From JAGVSR01 sp033765145 (GTDB taxonomy: Bacteria > Pseudomonadota > Alphaproteobacteria > Rhizobiales > Hyphomicrobiaceae): a stretch of 64,000 bases of DNA. The translations under genes were made by a program, and so were the position numbers. This document shows, one piece after another, positions 15,253-26,779 of the stretch. The notes beneath the pieces were generated by a model that was given only the letters and a program-made list of their open reading frames with translations, did not search any database and had not been told where the DNA came from. How positions within the stretch are numbered: the first letter of the stretch is position 1; the number at the start of each line of letters is the position of its first letter. The stretch covers positions 1 to 64,000 of the forward strand of contig JANRIH010000036.1 in assembly GCA_033765145.1 (NCBI GenBank), written 5' to 3'.

Positions 15253-15283
15253 GCGCCCGGGAAGCCTATTCGGCTCCGGGCGC
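15253..15283 (-). promoter_or_regulatory. GC-rich hairpin in the rpsO-pnp spacer (terminator/RNase III-like site)
   Basis: GCGCCCGG (15253-15260) and CCGGGCGC (15276-15283) form an 8-bp arm extended by inner AAGCC/GGCT pairing. It lies 75 bases before the pnp start on the transcript. In E. coli a terminator and a processing stem stand in this position. Confidence 0.55.
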
Positions 15284-15315
15284 CCGATCGTTTGACGGTT
15301 CTGGCGGCAGCCGGA

Positions 15316-15350
15316 ACGCAGGTCCTGGCGGGGCGCAGAGTGACCTGCGT
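15316..15350 (-). promoter_or_regulatory. Second inverted repeat in the rpsO-pnp spacer
   Basis: ACGCAGGTC (15316-15324) and GACCTGCGT (15342-15350) form a 9-bp perfect stem with a 17-base loop, 35 bases after the rpsO stop. It may protect the rpsO 3' end or be processed together with the next hairpin. Confidence 0.5.
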
Positions 15351-15384
15351 GCCCGGCCGTCGGACCGATTGCGCGGGGCCCGGC

Positions 15385-15666
15385 TCAGCGGCGAATGCCG
15401 AGCTTGTCGATGATGGCCTGATAGCGCGCCTGATCCTTGCGCTTCACATAGTCCAGCAACTGGCGGCGCTGGCTCACCATTTTGAGGAGGCCGCGGCGCG
15501 AGTGGTTGTCCTTCTTGTGGACCTTGAAGTGATCGGTCAGTTCGTTGATCCGGTGAGTCAATACCGCGATCTGGACTTCCGGCGAGCCGGTGTCCTTGGC
15601 GTTGGTCGCGTTGGACTTGATAACGTCTGTCTTGGCCGCACGGCGGTGCGGGGCGATCTCCGACAT
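15385..15666 (-). CDS. rpsO: 30S ribosomal protein S15
   Basis: This small-subunit protein binds 16S rRNA in the central domain and bridges to the large subunit. The 93 residues are close to the usual 88-89, the extra ones being at the N-terminus (MSEIAPHRRAAKTDVI). Hallmarks are GSPEVQIAVLTHRINELTDH, KDNHSRRGLLKMVSQRRQLL and the ending YQAIIDKLGIRR. The ATG at 15666 has AAAGGAG 8 bases upstream, which settles the start. It precedes pnp and normally directly follows truB; here a small exported protein gene lies between. Confidence 0.97.
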   Translation of the reverse strand: MSEIAPHRRAAKTDVIKSNATNAKDTGSPEVQIAVLTHRINELTDHFKVHKKDNHSRRGLLKMVSQRRQLLDYVKRKDQARYQAIIDKLGIRR

Positions 15667-15896
15667 CGGGCGCTCCTTTCGAATTGGAGGGTTGTACGGA
15701 CCTTTCGGGTCCTCGTCACGGCCTCGGCCGGGATGTCGTCCAGCCGGGTCGAAAAACAGCGACGCGGGCCGACGAGGCCCGCGCGCGCAATCGCTCTATA
15801 CACGCCTGCCCGATCGGCCGGAAGCGAAATCCAGCGTTCAGGCGGCGAACCCGCAATGTCCGAGCGCCGCAGGACGACGTCCGACGTTCGCTGGCG

Positions 15897-16187
15897 TTAT
15901 TTCTTGCAGAACGTCGCGGTTCCGCGGCAGGTCACGCCGCCGCCATCGTTTTTGCAGGAATATCTTTCGTTGACGATGTTATAGCCCTCGACCTTGCCAT
16001 TCGAGAGGAAGCCCGGCCAGAGGCTCCAGCTGACCGCCTGGACCATCGTTTCGAGCGCGTACCATTTGGCCGACTTCTCGGATTCGGCCGTGGCGACGGC
16101 GCCCTTCTTCAGGCATTCCGCCTGGGCCGAGGTGACACCCGTGACGACCACGGCGGCGGCGATCAGCAAATTGCGCGCAAGTTTCAT
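15897..16187 (-). CDS. Small secreted four-cysteine protein of unknown function
   Basis: This 96-residue protein begins with a clear signal peptide: MKLARN followed by a hydrophobic core and SAQA, cleavage near residue 23. The mature part of about 73 residues has four cysteines (AECLKK, YSCKN, VTCRG, TFCKK), enough for two disulfides in the periplasm. A central Trp-rich stretch reads MVQAVSWSLWPGFLSNGK. GGGAG precedes the ATG at 16187 by 8 bases; a GTG nine bases further up is less likely. I recognise no function. It interrupts the conserved truB-rpsO junction, on the same strand. Confidence 0.75.
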   Translation of the reverse strand: MKLARNLLIAAAVVVTGVTSAQAECLKKGAVATAESEKSAKWYALETMVQAVSWSLWPGFLSNGKVEGYNIVNERYSCKNDGGGVTCRGTATFCKK

Positions 16188-16310
16188 CGGAAGCACTCCC
16201 CTGGATTGCGGGCGCAGGCCCGCTCGGGCTTCAGTATGCGGTCCCGTTAACCCTGGTCAACGCGCTCGGATCGGGGATAAGGGATTTTTGCTCCGGGGTG
16301 TGGCGCGACC

Positions 16311-17231
16311 TCACCCGAGGTTGAAGACCCGGATCGGGTGCAGCGCGCCCTTTTCGACCTCGCCGAGGGCCACGATGCGGCCGTGGCAGGTCGCGTACAT
16401 GAGCCCCGTGAGGACCGGAGCGTCCCGCCCGCGAACGAGAACCGACATGCCGCGCGCCAGACGTCCGGCGTCGTTGGCATTGACGGTCAGCTCCGGAAGG
16501 TCATGCAACGCCAATTCGACCGGCATCAGCGGACCGCCTGCCGAGAACAAGGTCCCGGCCTCGGCTTCGGTTTCGAGGTCGGCGATCGTCCAGGCATCGC
16601 CCTCCTGGAACGGACCTACGCGCGTTCGCCTCAGGGCAATGACATGGCCGAAGCACCCGAGCAGGCGTCCGAGGTCCCGTGCGATGGCGCGGACGTAGGT
16701 GCCCTTGCCGCAGTCGGCCTCGAAGACGGCGGTGTCGCGGTCGGGCATCGCGACGAGCCGCAAGTCGTCGATGACGACGGGTCGGGCTTCGAGCACGACT
16801 TGTTCGCCGTCGCGGGCCAGATCGTAGGCGCGTTCGCCGTCGATCTTGACAGCAGAATAAGCCGGCGGCACCTGCATCACTTCGCCGATGAAGCGGGGCA
16901 GCAGTGCGAGGATATCGCCCTCGCCCGGGCGGAGAGCGCTCTCGCGGGTGACCGAACCCTCGGTATCGTCGGTGTCGGTCTCGGCGCCCCAGCGAACGGT
17001 GAAGGCGTAGGACTTCTCTCCGTCGACGGCGAAGGAGACGGTCTTGGTCGCCTCGCCGAACGCGATCGGGAGCACGCCGGTTGCCAGCGGATCGAGCGTA
17101 CCGGCGTGGCCGGCTTTCTGCGCGTCGAACAAACGCTTCACGCGGGCCAGCGCCTGCGTGCTCGTCAGCCCCATGGGTTTGTCGAGAACGAGCCAGCCGT
17201 GAACGGGCGAGCCTTTTTTGCGGCGGGACAT
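16311..17231 (-). CDS. truB: tRNA pseudouridine(55) synthase
   Basis: This 306-residue enzyme converts U55 of the tRNA T-loop to pseudouridine. The active site is GHAGTLDPLATGVLP with its catalytic Asp (about residue 47). VHGWLVLDKPMGLTS at 10-24 and the KGTYVRAIARDLG segment are also family marks. The C-terminal part carries a short PUA-like region. Length is typical. Its start lies 2 bases after the rbfA stop, so the two are translated together. Confidence 0.96.
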   Translation of the reverse strand: MSRRKKGSPVHGWLVLDKPMGLTSTQALARVKRLFDAQKAGHAGTLDPLATGVLPIAFGEATKTVSFAVDGEKSYAFTVRWGAETDTDDTEGSVTRESALRPGEGDILALLPRFIGEVMQVPPAYSAVKIDGERAYDLARDGEQVVLEARPVVIDDLRLVAMPDRDTAVFEADCGKGTYVRAIARDLGRLLGCFGHVIALRRTRVGPFQEGDAWTIADLETEAEAGTLFSAGGPLMPVELALHDLPELTVNANDAGRLARGMSVLVRGRDAPVLTGLMYATCHGRIVALGEVEKGALHPIRVFNLG

Positions 17232-17233
17232 GA

Positions 17234-17632
17234 CTACTTTTTCTCGACGTCGCGACGGACCTTTTCGGAGTAGAGCAGTTGATCGATGCGGCTCACCTCC
17301 TCGAACGTCTCGTCCTCGCGGAAGCGGATGTCGGGGGCGAATTTCAGGTCGAGTGTGTGAGCGATCTCGGCGCGGATGTATTTCTTGTTCCGCTCGAGCG
17401 CCTTGAGGACGATCTCGGTGTCCTTGCCGCCGAGCGGCATCACATAAGCCGTCGCAAGCTTCAGATCGGGCGAGATGCGGACCTCGGGGATCGTGACGAC
17501 ATGGGATGCCAGCACGTCGTCGTGGATCTCGCCGCGAATGAGCATCTCGGCCAACTTATGGCGGATCATCTCGGCGACGCGCAGCATACGCTGCGACGGG
17601 CCCTTGGCGGACTGGGATTTGGATCTGGACAT
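17234..17632 (-). CDS. rbfA: 30S ribosome-binding factor A
   Basis: RbfA assists late maturation of 16S rRNA and cold-shock adaptation. It has 132 residues with the family core SQRMLRVAEMIRHKLAEML, then VTIPEVRISPDLKLATAYVM and IRAEIAHTLDLKFAPDIRF. The ATG at 17632 (MSRSKSQ) gives the family length; the frame continues upstream without family features. It lies between infB (85-base gap) and truB (2-base gap). Confidence 0.95.
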   Translation of the reverse strand: MSRSKSQSAKGPSQRMLRVAEMIRHKLAEMLIRGEIHDDVLASHVVTIPEVRISPDLKLATAYVMPLGGKDTEIVLKALERNKKYIRAEIAHTLDLKFAPDIRFREDETFEEVSRIDQLLYSEKVRRDVEKK

Positions 17633-17717
17633 CGATCGTTCGCGGGCGGGATCGAACCGCCTCGCGTTCCTCTGTTGGCATTCGTGACGATGGTCGTTGC
17701 GCGGTCCGCGCACGCTG

Positions 17718-20696
<2,979 letters not shown>

Positions 20697-20749
20697 TACG
20701 TCTTTCCGATTGAACCTTGCATGGGTGGCGCGGGCAGAACCCCAACGGG

Positions 20750-21466
20750 TCAGCCGGGCCGGGATTTCTCGTCAGCGGCCGGCTGATCCGCGACCAAAGC
20801 GTCGCCAGCTCCGAGGGGCCGGTAGCGCTCGCGGCGCCCGGCCTCGGTCAGGAAACGCTCCGTCGCTCCACCTTGTGTGAGGGCAGCATGTACCACATTT
20901 GCCCGGCCGATGGCCAAGCTCATTTGTTCGACCGACATTATGCTTATAATCGTGGCCGGGCGGCCTTGGGACGCGGCCACCGCCATAAATTTGCGGTCGA
21001 GTTTGGCTGTTCCGTCGGCCGCGGCCTCCCGAGCGTGAAGAAGAACGCGGGCCTCGCCCTTTCCGATCAAGGCATCGATCTTCTCGAACCCGCTCGTCAC
21101 GCGGCCGGCCTTGTTCGCGATCGAGAGAGCTTCCCGAACGCGATTGTCGAGGAGGGATTCGACGCGATCGGCCAGATCGTCGGGCGCGCGCACGTCGCGC
21201 CTCAAGCTCCGCGCGAACGCCTTTTTCTTGACCGCTTCGAGCACGGCCGAACGCTCGCACGAGACCCAGACGCCGCGTCCGGGCAGCTTGTGAGCCAGAT
21301 CGGGCACGATCTCACCGCCGGGACTGAGAACGAAACGGAGTAGTTCATCGACCGGGCGTTCTTTGCGGGAGGCCACACACAGGCGCACCGGACCCGCATC
21401 GGGTCCGGTGTCGAGTTCAGGCTCGGGGCTTTCGAATGCTCCAGGCTCTCCGCCCAAAGCGCTCAT
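20750..21466 (-). CDS. YlxR-like (DUF448) protein with L7Ae-like second domain
   Basis: This 238-residue RNA-binding protein sits between nusA and infB. The first domain is YlxR/DUF448 (RLCVASRKERPVDELLRFVL, about 35-54, then PGRGVWVSCERSAVLEAVKK). The second (about 115-205) resembles an L7Ae/L30e fold, as in YlxQ (LSIANKAGRVTSGFEKIDAL, then PATIISIMSVEQMSLAIGR). The two are separate genes in Firmicutes but are commonly fused in alphaproteobacteria. The start was put at the ATG of MSALGGEPGAF, after the nusA stop; a longer frame overlaps nusA. A role in transcription or RNase P modulation has been proposed for YlxR. Confidence 0.88.
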   Translation of the reverse strand: MSALGGEPGAFESPEPELDTGPDAGPVRLCVASRKERPVDELLRFVLSPGGEIVPDLAHKLPGRGVWVSCERSAVLEAVKKKAFARSLRRDVRAPDDLADRVESLLDNRVREALSIANKAGRVTSGFEKIDALIGKGEARVLLHAREAAADGTAKLDRKFMAVAASQGRPATIISIMSVEQMSLAIGRANVVHAALTQGGATERFLTEAGRRERYRPLGAGDALVADQPAADEKSRPG

Positions 21467-21512
21467 CGATTGGCTCGCCAAGTCGCGTCCTGATCCTCTC
21501 TCCCGACATGAC

Positions 21513-23150
21513 TCAGAGGCCGGATGCGGGCGCATCGCCCGCGTCTTCGGCTTCTTCTTCACCACCGCCCGCCGGAGCGATATCGGCTTCCGTGATCCAA
21601 CCGGCCAGGATGCGCGCGGACAAGATCATGTCCTCGGCTTCCTTGCGGCCAATGTCGAACCCTTCGAGCACACCCTTGTGACGCACGGGTTCGGCGTCCT
21701 TCTCCTTCTTCCTTTCGGTCCAGCCGAGAAGGTCGTCCGTGGCGCAATCGGCAAGGTCTTCGAGCGACTTGATGCCCGCTTCACCGAAGGCGACCAGCAT
21801 CTGCGAGGTGACGCCCTCGACACGCGCGAGATCGTCGGAAACACCGAGTTCGCGGCGGCGGGCGTCGCGCTCGCTTTCGATCTTCTCGAGGTACTCGCGG
21901 GCGCGGGTCTGAATTTCCGCAGCCGTACCCTCGTCGAAGCCTTCGATGTGCGCGATTTCCGTGGGGTCGACGTAGGCGACCTCCTCCACCGATGCGAAAC
22001 CTTCGGTGACGAGCAACTGCGCAATGACCTCGTCGACGTCGAGGGAATCCATGAAGGCCTGCGATCGCTCGGCGAATTCCTTCTGCCGGCGCTCGCTCTC
22101 TTCCTGCTCAGTCAGAATGTCGATGTCCCAACCCGTCAGCTGCGAGGCGAGGCGGACGTTCTGGCCGCGGCGGCCGATCGCAAGCGACAGCTGGCCCTCG
22201 GGCACCACGACCTCGATCCGGTTCTGGTCCTCGTCGAGCACGACCTTGGTGACTTCCGCAGGGGCGAGCGCGTTGACGATGAATTCCGCGCCGTTGTCGC
22301 GCCACTGGATGATGTCGACTTTCTCGCCGGCCAATTCGTTGACGACCGCCTGGACGCGCGCGCCGCGCATGCCGACGCAAGCGCCGACGGGGTCGATGGA
22401 GCTGTCCTTGGAGACAACTGCGATCTTGGCGCGCGAACCGGGATCGCGAGCGCACGACTTGATCTCGACGACGCCGTCGTACACCTCGGGGACTTCTTGC
22501 GCGAAGAGCTTCACCATGAACTCGGGTCGCGCGCGAGAGAGGAAAATCTGCGGTCCGCGCTGCTCGCGGCGGACATCGTAGATGTAGGCGCGGATGCGAT
22601 CGCCGTTCGGACGCATCTCGCGCGGGATCATCTCGTCACGGCGGATGATGCCCTCGGCGCGACCGAGATCCACGATCACGTTGCCGTATTCGGTCCGCTT
22701 CACGGTGCCGTTGATGATCTCGCCCACGCGATCCTTGTATTCTGCGAACTGCCGATCGCGCTCCGCTTCGCGCACCTTCTGAACGATGACCTGCTTGGCG
22801 TTCTGAGCCGCGACGCGCCCGAAATCGAGCGGGGGCAGCGTCTCGGCGATCAAATCCCCGATCTTGGCCTCAGGATTGCGGCGGCGCGCGTCGTCGAGTT
22901 CGATCTCGGTCGCCTCATTCTCGGCCTTTTCGACGACGGCCAGAACGCGGGTTAGCCGCGTTTCCCCAGTCTTGGGGTCGATTTCGCAGCGAATGTCATT
23001 TTCGGCGCCGTAGCGCGACTTGGCGGCCTTCTGGATCGCATCTTCCATGGCCTGAAGGACGATGACGCGATCAATCGACTTCTCGCGCGCGACGGCATCG
23101 GCGATCTGAAGCAATTCAAGGCGGTTGGCACTCACGCCGGCGATGCTCAT
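21513..23150 (-). CDS. nusA: Transcription termination/antitermination factor NusA
   Basis: This 545-residue RNA polymerase-associated factor controls pausing, termination and antitermination. The N-terminal domain starts RLELLQIADAVAREKSIDR. An S1 domain follows (GEIINGTVKRTEYGNVIVDL), then two KH domains (SIDPVGACVGMRGARVQAVV and GQLSLAIGRRGQNVRLA). Two C-terminal helix-hairpin-helix acidic repeats are visible (LLVTEGFASVEEVAY and LVAFGEAGIKSLEDL). Its start overlaps the rimP stop by four bases (ATGA). Confidence 0.97.
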   Translation of the reverse strand: MSIAGVSANRLELLQIADAVAREKSIDRVIVLQAMEDAIQKAAKSRYGAENDIRCEIDPKTGETRLTRVLAVVEKAENEATEIELDDARRRNPEAKIGDLIAETLPPLDFGRVAAQNAKQVIVQKVREAERDRQFAEYKDRVGEIINGTVKRTEYGNVIVDLGRAEGIIRRDEMIPREMRPNGDRIRAYIYDVRREQRGPQIFLSRARPEFMVKLFAQEVPEVYDGVVEIKSCARDPGSRAKIAVVSKDSSIDPVGACVGMRGARVQAVVNELAGEKVDIIQWRDNGAEFIVNALAPAEVTKVVLDEDQNRIEVVVPEGQLSLAIGRRGQNVRLASQLTGWDIDILTEQEESERRQKEFAERSQAFMDSLDVDEVIAQLLVTEGFASVEEVAYVDPTEIAHIEGFDEGTAAEIQTRAREYLEKIESERDARRRELGVSDDLARVEGVTSQMLVAFGEAGIKSLEDLADCATDDLLGWTERKKEKDAEPVRHKGVLEGFDIGRKEAEDMILSARILAGWITEADIAPAGGGEEEAEDAGDAPASGL

Positions 23151-23764
23151 TGGTCGTCTTCCTCCACCTCATAGTCGCCGGGCTCGGCGCCATCGGCAAA
23201 TCCAGTTCGTCCCTGCTTCTTGGCCCGCGTCAGGGCTTCGCGAATGAGTTCGTCCGTCAGCACGAGGCGCGCTTCGGCGATGATACCGACAGCGAGGCCG
23301 ATCGTGGTCTTCCCGATCCCAGCCAAATCGACGGCCAAGCGCACTTCGCCGTCCTCGAAACCCTCGACCACGCCTTGAAAGCGCTTGCGGCCATCGATCG
23401 GCTGTGAAAGCTCGATCTTGGCCACATGACCGGCCCAGTCCTCGAAATCCTGCGGCCTGACGAGCGGCCGGTCGATCCCGGGGGACGATACTTCGAGGCG
23501 ATAGCTGTCCGAGACGATATCGTGGGCGTCGAAAAGCGGCGACAATTGCCGTGACACCGTTTCGCAATCGTCGATCGTCATCGAGCCGTCGGGACGCTCG
23601 GCCATCACCTGGACCGTCAATCCGTCCCGGCCCGACACCTTTACGCGGACGAGCCGATATCCGAGGTCGGTCAACACGGGTTCGACGAGATCAGCGAGCT
23701 TTGCCGCCAGCCCCTGTTCACGCACAAAGCGCGTGTCTGTCCCGTTCGCTTCTGCCTCGACCAT
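23147..23764 (-). CDS. rimP: Ribosome maturation factor RimP
   Basis: RimP is needed for 30S subunit assembly. It has 205 residues with the family segments LVEPVLTDLGYRLVRVKVSG, MTIDDCETVSRQLSPLFDAHD and YRLEVSSPGIDRPLVRPQDF. The ATG of MVEAEANGTD was chosen as it gives the usual length; the upstream frame crosses a terminator-like hairpin and is not coding-like. It is first in the rimP-nusA-ylxR-infB-rbfA-truB unit. Confidence 0.93.
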   Translation of the reverse strand: MVEAEANGTDTRFVREQGLAAKLADLVEPVLTDLGYRLVRVKVSGRDGLTVQVMAERPDGSMTIDDCETVSRQLSPLFDAHDIVSDSYRLEVSSPGIDRPLVRPQDFEDWAGHVAKIELSQPIDGRKRFQGVVEGFEDGEVRLAVDLAGIGKTTIGLAVGIIAEARLVLTDELIREALTRAKKQGRTGFADGAEPGDYEVEEDDQ

Positions 23765-23827
23765 GCCCAGTGCCGGCGCCTCGTCAGCCGAATTGTCGTT
23801 CGTGCTCCCGAGCCATCCCGCGTCGAT

Positions 23828-23861
23828 AAAACAAAAAGAGCGGACCCTCGCGGGCCCACTC
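23828..23861 (-). terminator. Rho-independent terminator between trmB and rimP
   Basis: On the minus strand GAGTGGGCCC and GGGTCCGCTC (23852-23861 and 23838-23847) form a 10-pair stem with two G-U pairs and a GCGA loop. TTTTTGTTTT follows. It separates the metK-trmB transcript from the rimP-nusA operon, whose promoter must lie between it and 23764. Confidence 0.8.
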
Positions 23862-23958
23862 TCAAGAGTTGAGATGATCATGAGCGCTTTGAAACTACTG
23901 AATACGGTCAATTGTGGCAAGCCACATTCGACGTGTTCCCAGCAGATTCCTGCCGAAT

Positions 23959-24693
23959 TCAGACTTCAGTCCGACGCTTCACGAACCTGAGGTAAGCAGG
24001 CCGGCGTCCGGCCGCGAGCGCCTTTTCCTCATAGCGGGTGGCGGCCCAATCCGGCCAAGGCTTGCGCCAATCGGCCGGAGTTTCCGCCGTCCAGCAGAGG
24101 CTTGGCACCTGCCAGACCTCCTCCAAAACCGTTGCGGCATAGTCACTGATGTCGGTCGCCACCCGGAGTTCGGCGTCGGGGCGGAGCAGGGCCGAGAGCC
24201 GCGTCAGGACATCCCGCCGCAGGAGCCGCCGCTTGGCATGGCGGCGTTTCGGCCAGGGATCGGGATAGAGTACGTAGATGCGCCCGAGGGAGGCGTCCGG
24301 CAGACTACGGAGCAGGGGGCGGGCGTCGTCGGGGTGGAGGCGAACATTGCGGAGGCCCTGTCGTTCGATGGCCGTCAGGGCTTTGACAACGCCATCCTCG
24401 AACGGCTCACAGCCTAGAATACCCACATCAGGGTGGCGCGCGGCGCACCTGACCATGTGCTCGGCGCCCCCGAACCCGATCTCAAGCCAGACGTCCGACA
24501 CAGGCGTATCGAACAAGCCGGCCGGATTTCGCCCGGCCAGGCGGTCTAGATCAATGCGCCAGCGCGGCAACGCTTCGACCAGCAGCCGGGCCTGTTCACG
24601 ACTTGGCTTCCGCCCGCGCTTCCGCCCGAACGATCTCAGTTCGTGGACCGGTTGGGCGACGTCCTCGTCCGACAGCGTTTCGGTGGCGATCAT
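23959..24693 (-). CDS. trmB: tRNA (guanine-N7)-methyltransferase
   Basis: This SAM-dependent methyltransferase makes m7G46 in tRNA. The 244 residues contain the SAM site WLEIGFGGAEHMV (about 73-85), the PDVGILGCEPFEDGVVKAL strand and the TrmB signature YPDPWPKRRHAKRRL. The ATG at 24693 (MIATETLSDE) is preferred; a TTG six codons upstream is also possible. It follows metK, which supplies its methyl donor. Confidence 0.94.
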   Translation of the reverse strand: MIATETLSDEDVAQPVHELRSFGRKRGRKPSREQARLLVEALPRWRIDLDRLAGRNPAGLFDTPVSDVWLEIGFGGAEHMVRCAARHPDVGILGCEPFEDGVVKALTAIERQGLRNVRLHPDDARPLLRSLPDASLGRIYVLYPDPWPKRRHAKRRLLRRDVLTRLSALLRPDAELRVATDISDYAATVLEEVWQVPSLCWTAETPADWRKPWPDWAATRYEEKALAAGRRPAYLRFVKRRTEV

Positions 24694-24777
24694 CGGGGAG
24701 ACAACTCGCAAAAGATTGCGGCCGCTCGGCGAATTGCCCGCGGCCGCAAACTCAATTCGATCGTGTCGGGCGCTCGA

Positions 24778-25983
24778 TCAGACAGCGGCCTTGATCTTGC
24801 TGGCAAGATCGGTGCGCTCCCAGGAGAAACCGCCGTCCGCGTCGGGCGCGCGACCGAAATGGCCGTAAGCCGAGGTCCGCGCGTAGATCGGCTTATTCAA
24901 ATCGAGCGTCGTGCGGATGCCGCGCGGCGTCAGGTCCATGACATTGGCGAGCGCCGTTTCGATGGCAGCCTCGTCGACCTTTCCGGTGCCGTGGGTGTCG
25001 ACGTAGATCGACAGCGGCTTAGCGACGCCGATCGCGTAGGAAAGCTGAATGGTGCAGCGCTCCGCGAGCCCGGCCGCCACGACGTTCTTCGCGAGATAGC
25101 GCGCGGCATAGGCGGCCGAGCGATCGACCTTCGTCGGGTCTTTGCCGGAGAATGCGCCGCCGCCATGGGGCGCTGCGCCGCCGTAGGTGTCGACGATGAT
25201 TTTCCGGCCGGTCAAGCCGCAGTCTCCGTCCGGACCGCCGATGAAGAACTTGCCAGTCGGATTGATGTGCCAGGCGGTATCCTTCGTGATCCAGCCGTCC
25301 GGCAGGGCGCTCCTGACATAGGGCTCGACGATGTCGCGCACCTGCTTCGACGTCAGGTCCTCGACAATGTGCTGATGAGAAACGACGATCGCAGTCACCC
25401 CGACCGGTTTGCCGTTCTCGTAGCGGACGGTCACCTGGCTCTTCGAGTCGGGACCGAGCTTCGCAGCGTCGCCCTTTTTGGCCTTACGGTCGCGGGCCAG
25501 ATCAGCGAGAATCTTGTGGCTGTAGTAGATCGGCGCCGGCATCAGTTCGGGCGTATCGGTGCAGGCATATCCGAACATGATGCCCTGGTCGCCGGCGCCT
25601 TCTTCCTTGTTCGTCGGCTGCTTGGCATCGACGCCAGCGGCGATATCCGCCGACTGGCCGTGCAGGAGGACCTCGATATTGGCATTGGCCCAATGGAAGC
25701 CATCCTGCTCGTAGCCGATGTCCTTGATGGCTTTGCGGGCCACGTCTTGAAGCATCTGCACCGTGACCGAACTCGGGGTGTTGCTGTACTCGCCTGCAAT
25801 GATTACGCGCTGCGTCGTTGCCATCGTCTCGCACGCAGCTCGGATCGCCCAGGGGTCGAGACCCGCGGCTAGGCTTTCACGGTAAAATGCGTCCACGACC
25901 TCGTCGGAGATGCGATCGCAAACCTTGTCCGGGTGCCCTTCGGACACCGATTCGCTCGTGAACAGGTAGGATTTGCGCGCCAC
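24778..25983 (-). CDS. metK: S-adenosylmethionine synthetase
   Basis: This enzyme makes SAM from methionine and ATP in the cytosol. The 401 residues begin MARKSYLFTSESVSEGHPDKVCDR-type sequence, with GHPDK at the ATP site. The loop GAGDQGIMFGYACT and the phosphate-binding GGGAFSGKDPTKVDRSAAY are present. The start is a GTG at 25983, fixed by alignment to the family N-terminus; the frame is open further but in non-conserved sequence. The 207-base upstream leader contains GCCCCA/TGGGGC (26007-26022) but no riboswitch I could recognise. A PraR-like regulator gene precedes it. Confidence 0.96.
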   Translation of the reverse strand: MARKSYLFTSESVSEGHPDKVCDRISDEVVDAFYRESLAAGLDPWAIRAACETMATTQRVIIAGEYSNTPSSVTVQMLQDVARKAIKDIGYEQDGFHWANANIEVLLHGQSADIAAGVDAKQPTNKEEGAGDQGIMFGYACTDTPELMPAPIYYSHKILADLARDRKAKKGDAAKLGPDSKSQVTVRYENGKPVGVTAIVVSHQHIVEDLTSKQVRDIVEPYVRSALPDGWITKDTAWHINPTGKFFIGGPDGDCGLTGRKIIVDTYGGAAPHGGGAFSGKDPTKVDRSAAYAARYLAKNVVAAGLAERCTIQLSYAIGVAKPLSIYVDTHGTGKVDEAAIETALANVMDLTPRGIRTTLDLNKPIYARTSAYGHFGRAPDADGGFSWERTDLASKIKAAV

Positions 25984-26190
25984 GTCTGATCCCCGGTTTG
26001 TCTGGCGCCCCAGCTCTGGGGCAGGCGAAGTCGCGGTTGTCTGGCAATCTTTCCGGGGCCGGTCAAGGGTGACATCGGCGCCAGGATCGAAACGCCGCGC
26101 AGGGCTGTGGACCGCCGATCCCACGCGCCCGAAGGTCACATGGAGGCTGGGAGCGCCGACCCGAAGTCTGGGGGCCCGATTAGGCGGCGA

Positions 26191-26664
26191 TCAGGACGAC
26201 CCGTTCCTGTCGTCGTCGACATTCGACAGCGAGCGCACAAGCTCGACGATCGAGCGCCGGACGCGGGGGTCCGTGATCTTCACGAAGGCCTTGTTCAATT
26301 CGAGCCCGTCACGGCTCGAGAGGAAATCCACGACATAGGCGTCGGGCCCGCGCTCCGCAAAGCCGGGCGTGGAAAGCGCCGCTGAAGCTTCCTCGGATAT
26401 GTCTTCGTAGAAGAACTGGATCGGCACGCCCAGCACGTGCGCCAGATCGAAGAGACGGCTGGCCCCGATACGGTTGACGCCCTTCTCGTACTTCTGGACC
26501 TGCTGGAAGGTGAGACCCAGTTGCTCGGCGAGCTTCTCCTGGCTCATGCCAAGCAGCATGCGCCGCATCCGAACCCGCGCGCCAACGTGTGCGTCGACCG
26601 GATTGGGCCGGCGCGAACTGTTGCGGTCATCGGCTTCGTCGACGCGCTCTTCCTCGGACGGCAT
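26191..26664 (-). CDS. XRE-family transcriptional regulator, PraR-like
   Basis: This 157-residue DNA-binding protein has one Cro/C1-type helix-turn-helix at about 35-90 (RVRMRRMLLGMSQEKLAEQL, then TFQQVQKYEKGVNRIGASRL). A C-terminal dimerisation region is rich in charged residues (DPRVRRSIVELVRSLSN). It closely resembles the PraR/SinR-like regulators that stand upstream of metK in many Hyphomicrobiales and control quorum-sensing or attachment genes there. The ATG at 26664 (MPSEEERVDE) was chosen; the frame opens further upstream. The position between lnt and metK is the conserved one. Confidence 0.85.
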   Translation of the reverse strand: MPSEEERVDEADDRNSSRRPNPVDAHVGARVRMRRMLLGMSQEKLAEQLGLTFQQVQKYEKGVNRIGASRLFDLAHVLGVPIQFFYEDISEEASAALSTPGFAERGPDAYVVDFLSSRDGLELNKAFVKITDPRVRRSIVELVRSLSNVDDDRNGSS

Positions 26665-26779
26665 GGGATGGATTTGCTCGATGCTCGGCGGCGTTTCACT
26701 GGCGGTGAACCTAGGTCGGGCGCTCCCGAGCGTCAACACTCGTCGCGCGAATTGACAGATGCTGTGTTGGCTGGGCCCG

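Noticed and set aside
21363..22955. A 530-codon plus-strand frame opposite nusA
   Set aside because: Composition (many Asp, Leu, Val, Arg, His) is typical of an antisense shadow, and nusA is certain.
25984..26190. SAM riboswitch upstream of metK
   Set aside because: Only a simple GCCCCA/TGGGGC stem was seen; no conserved SAM-I or SAM-II core could be traced.
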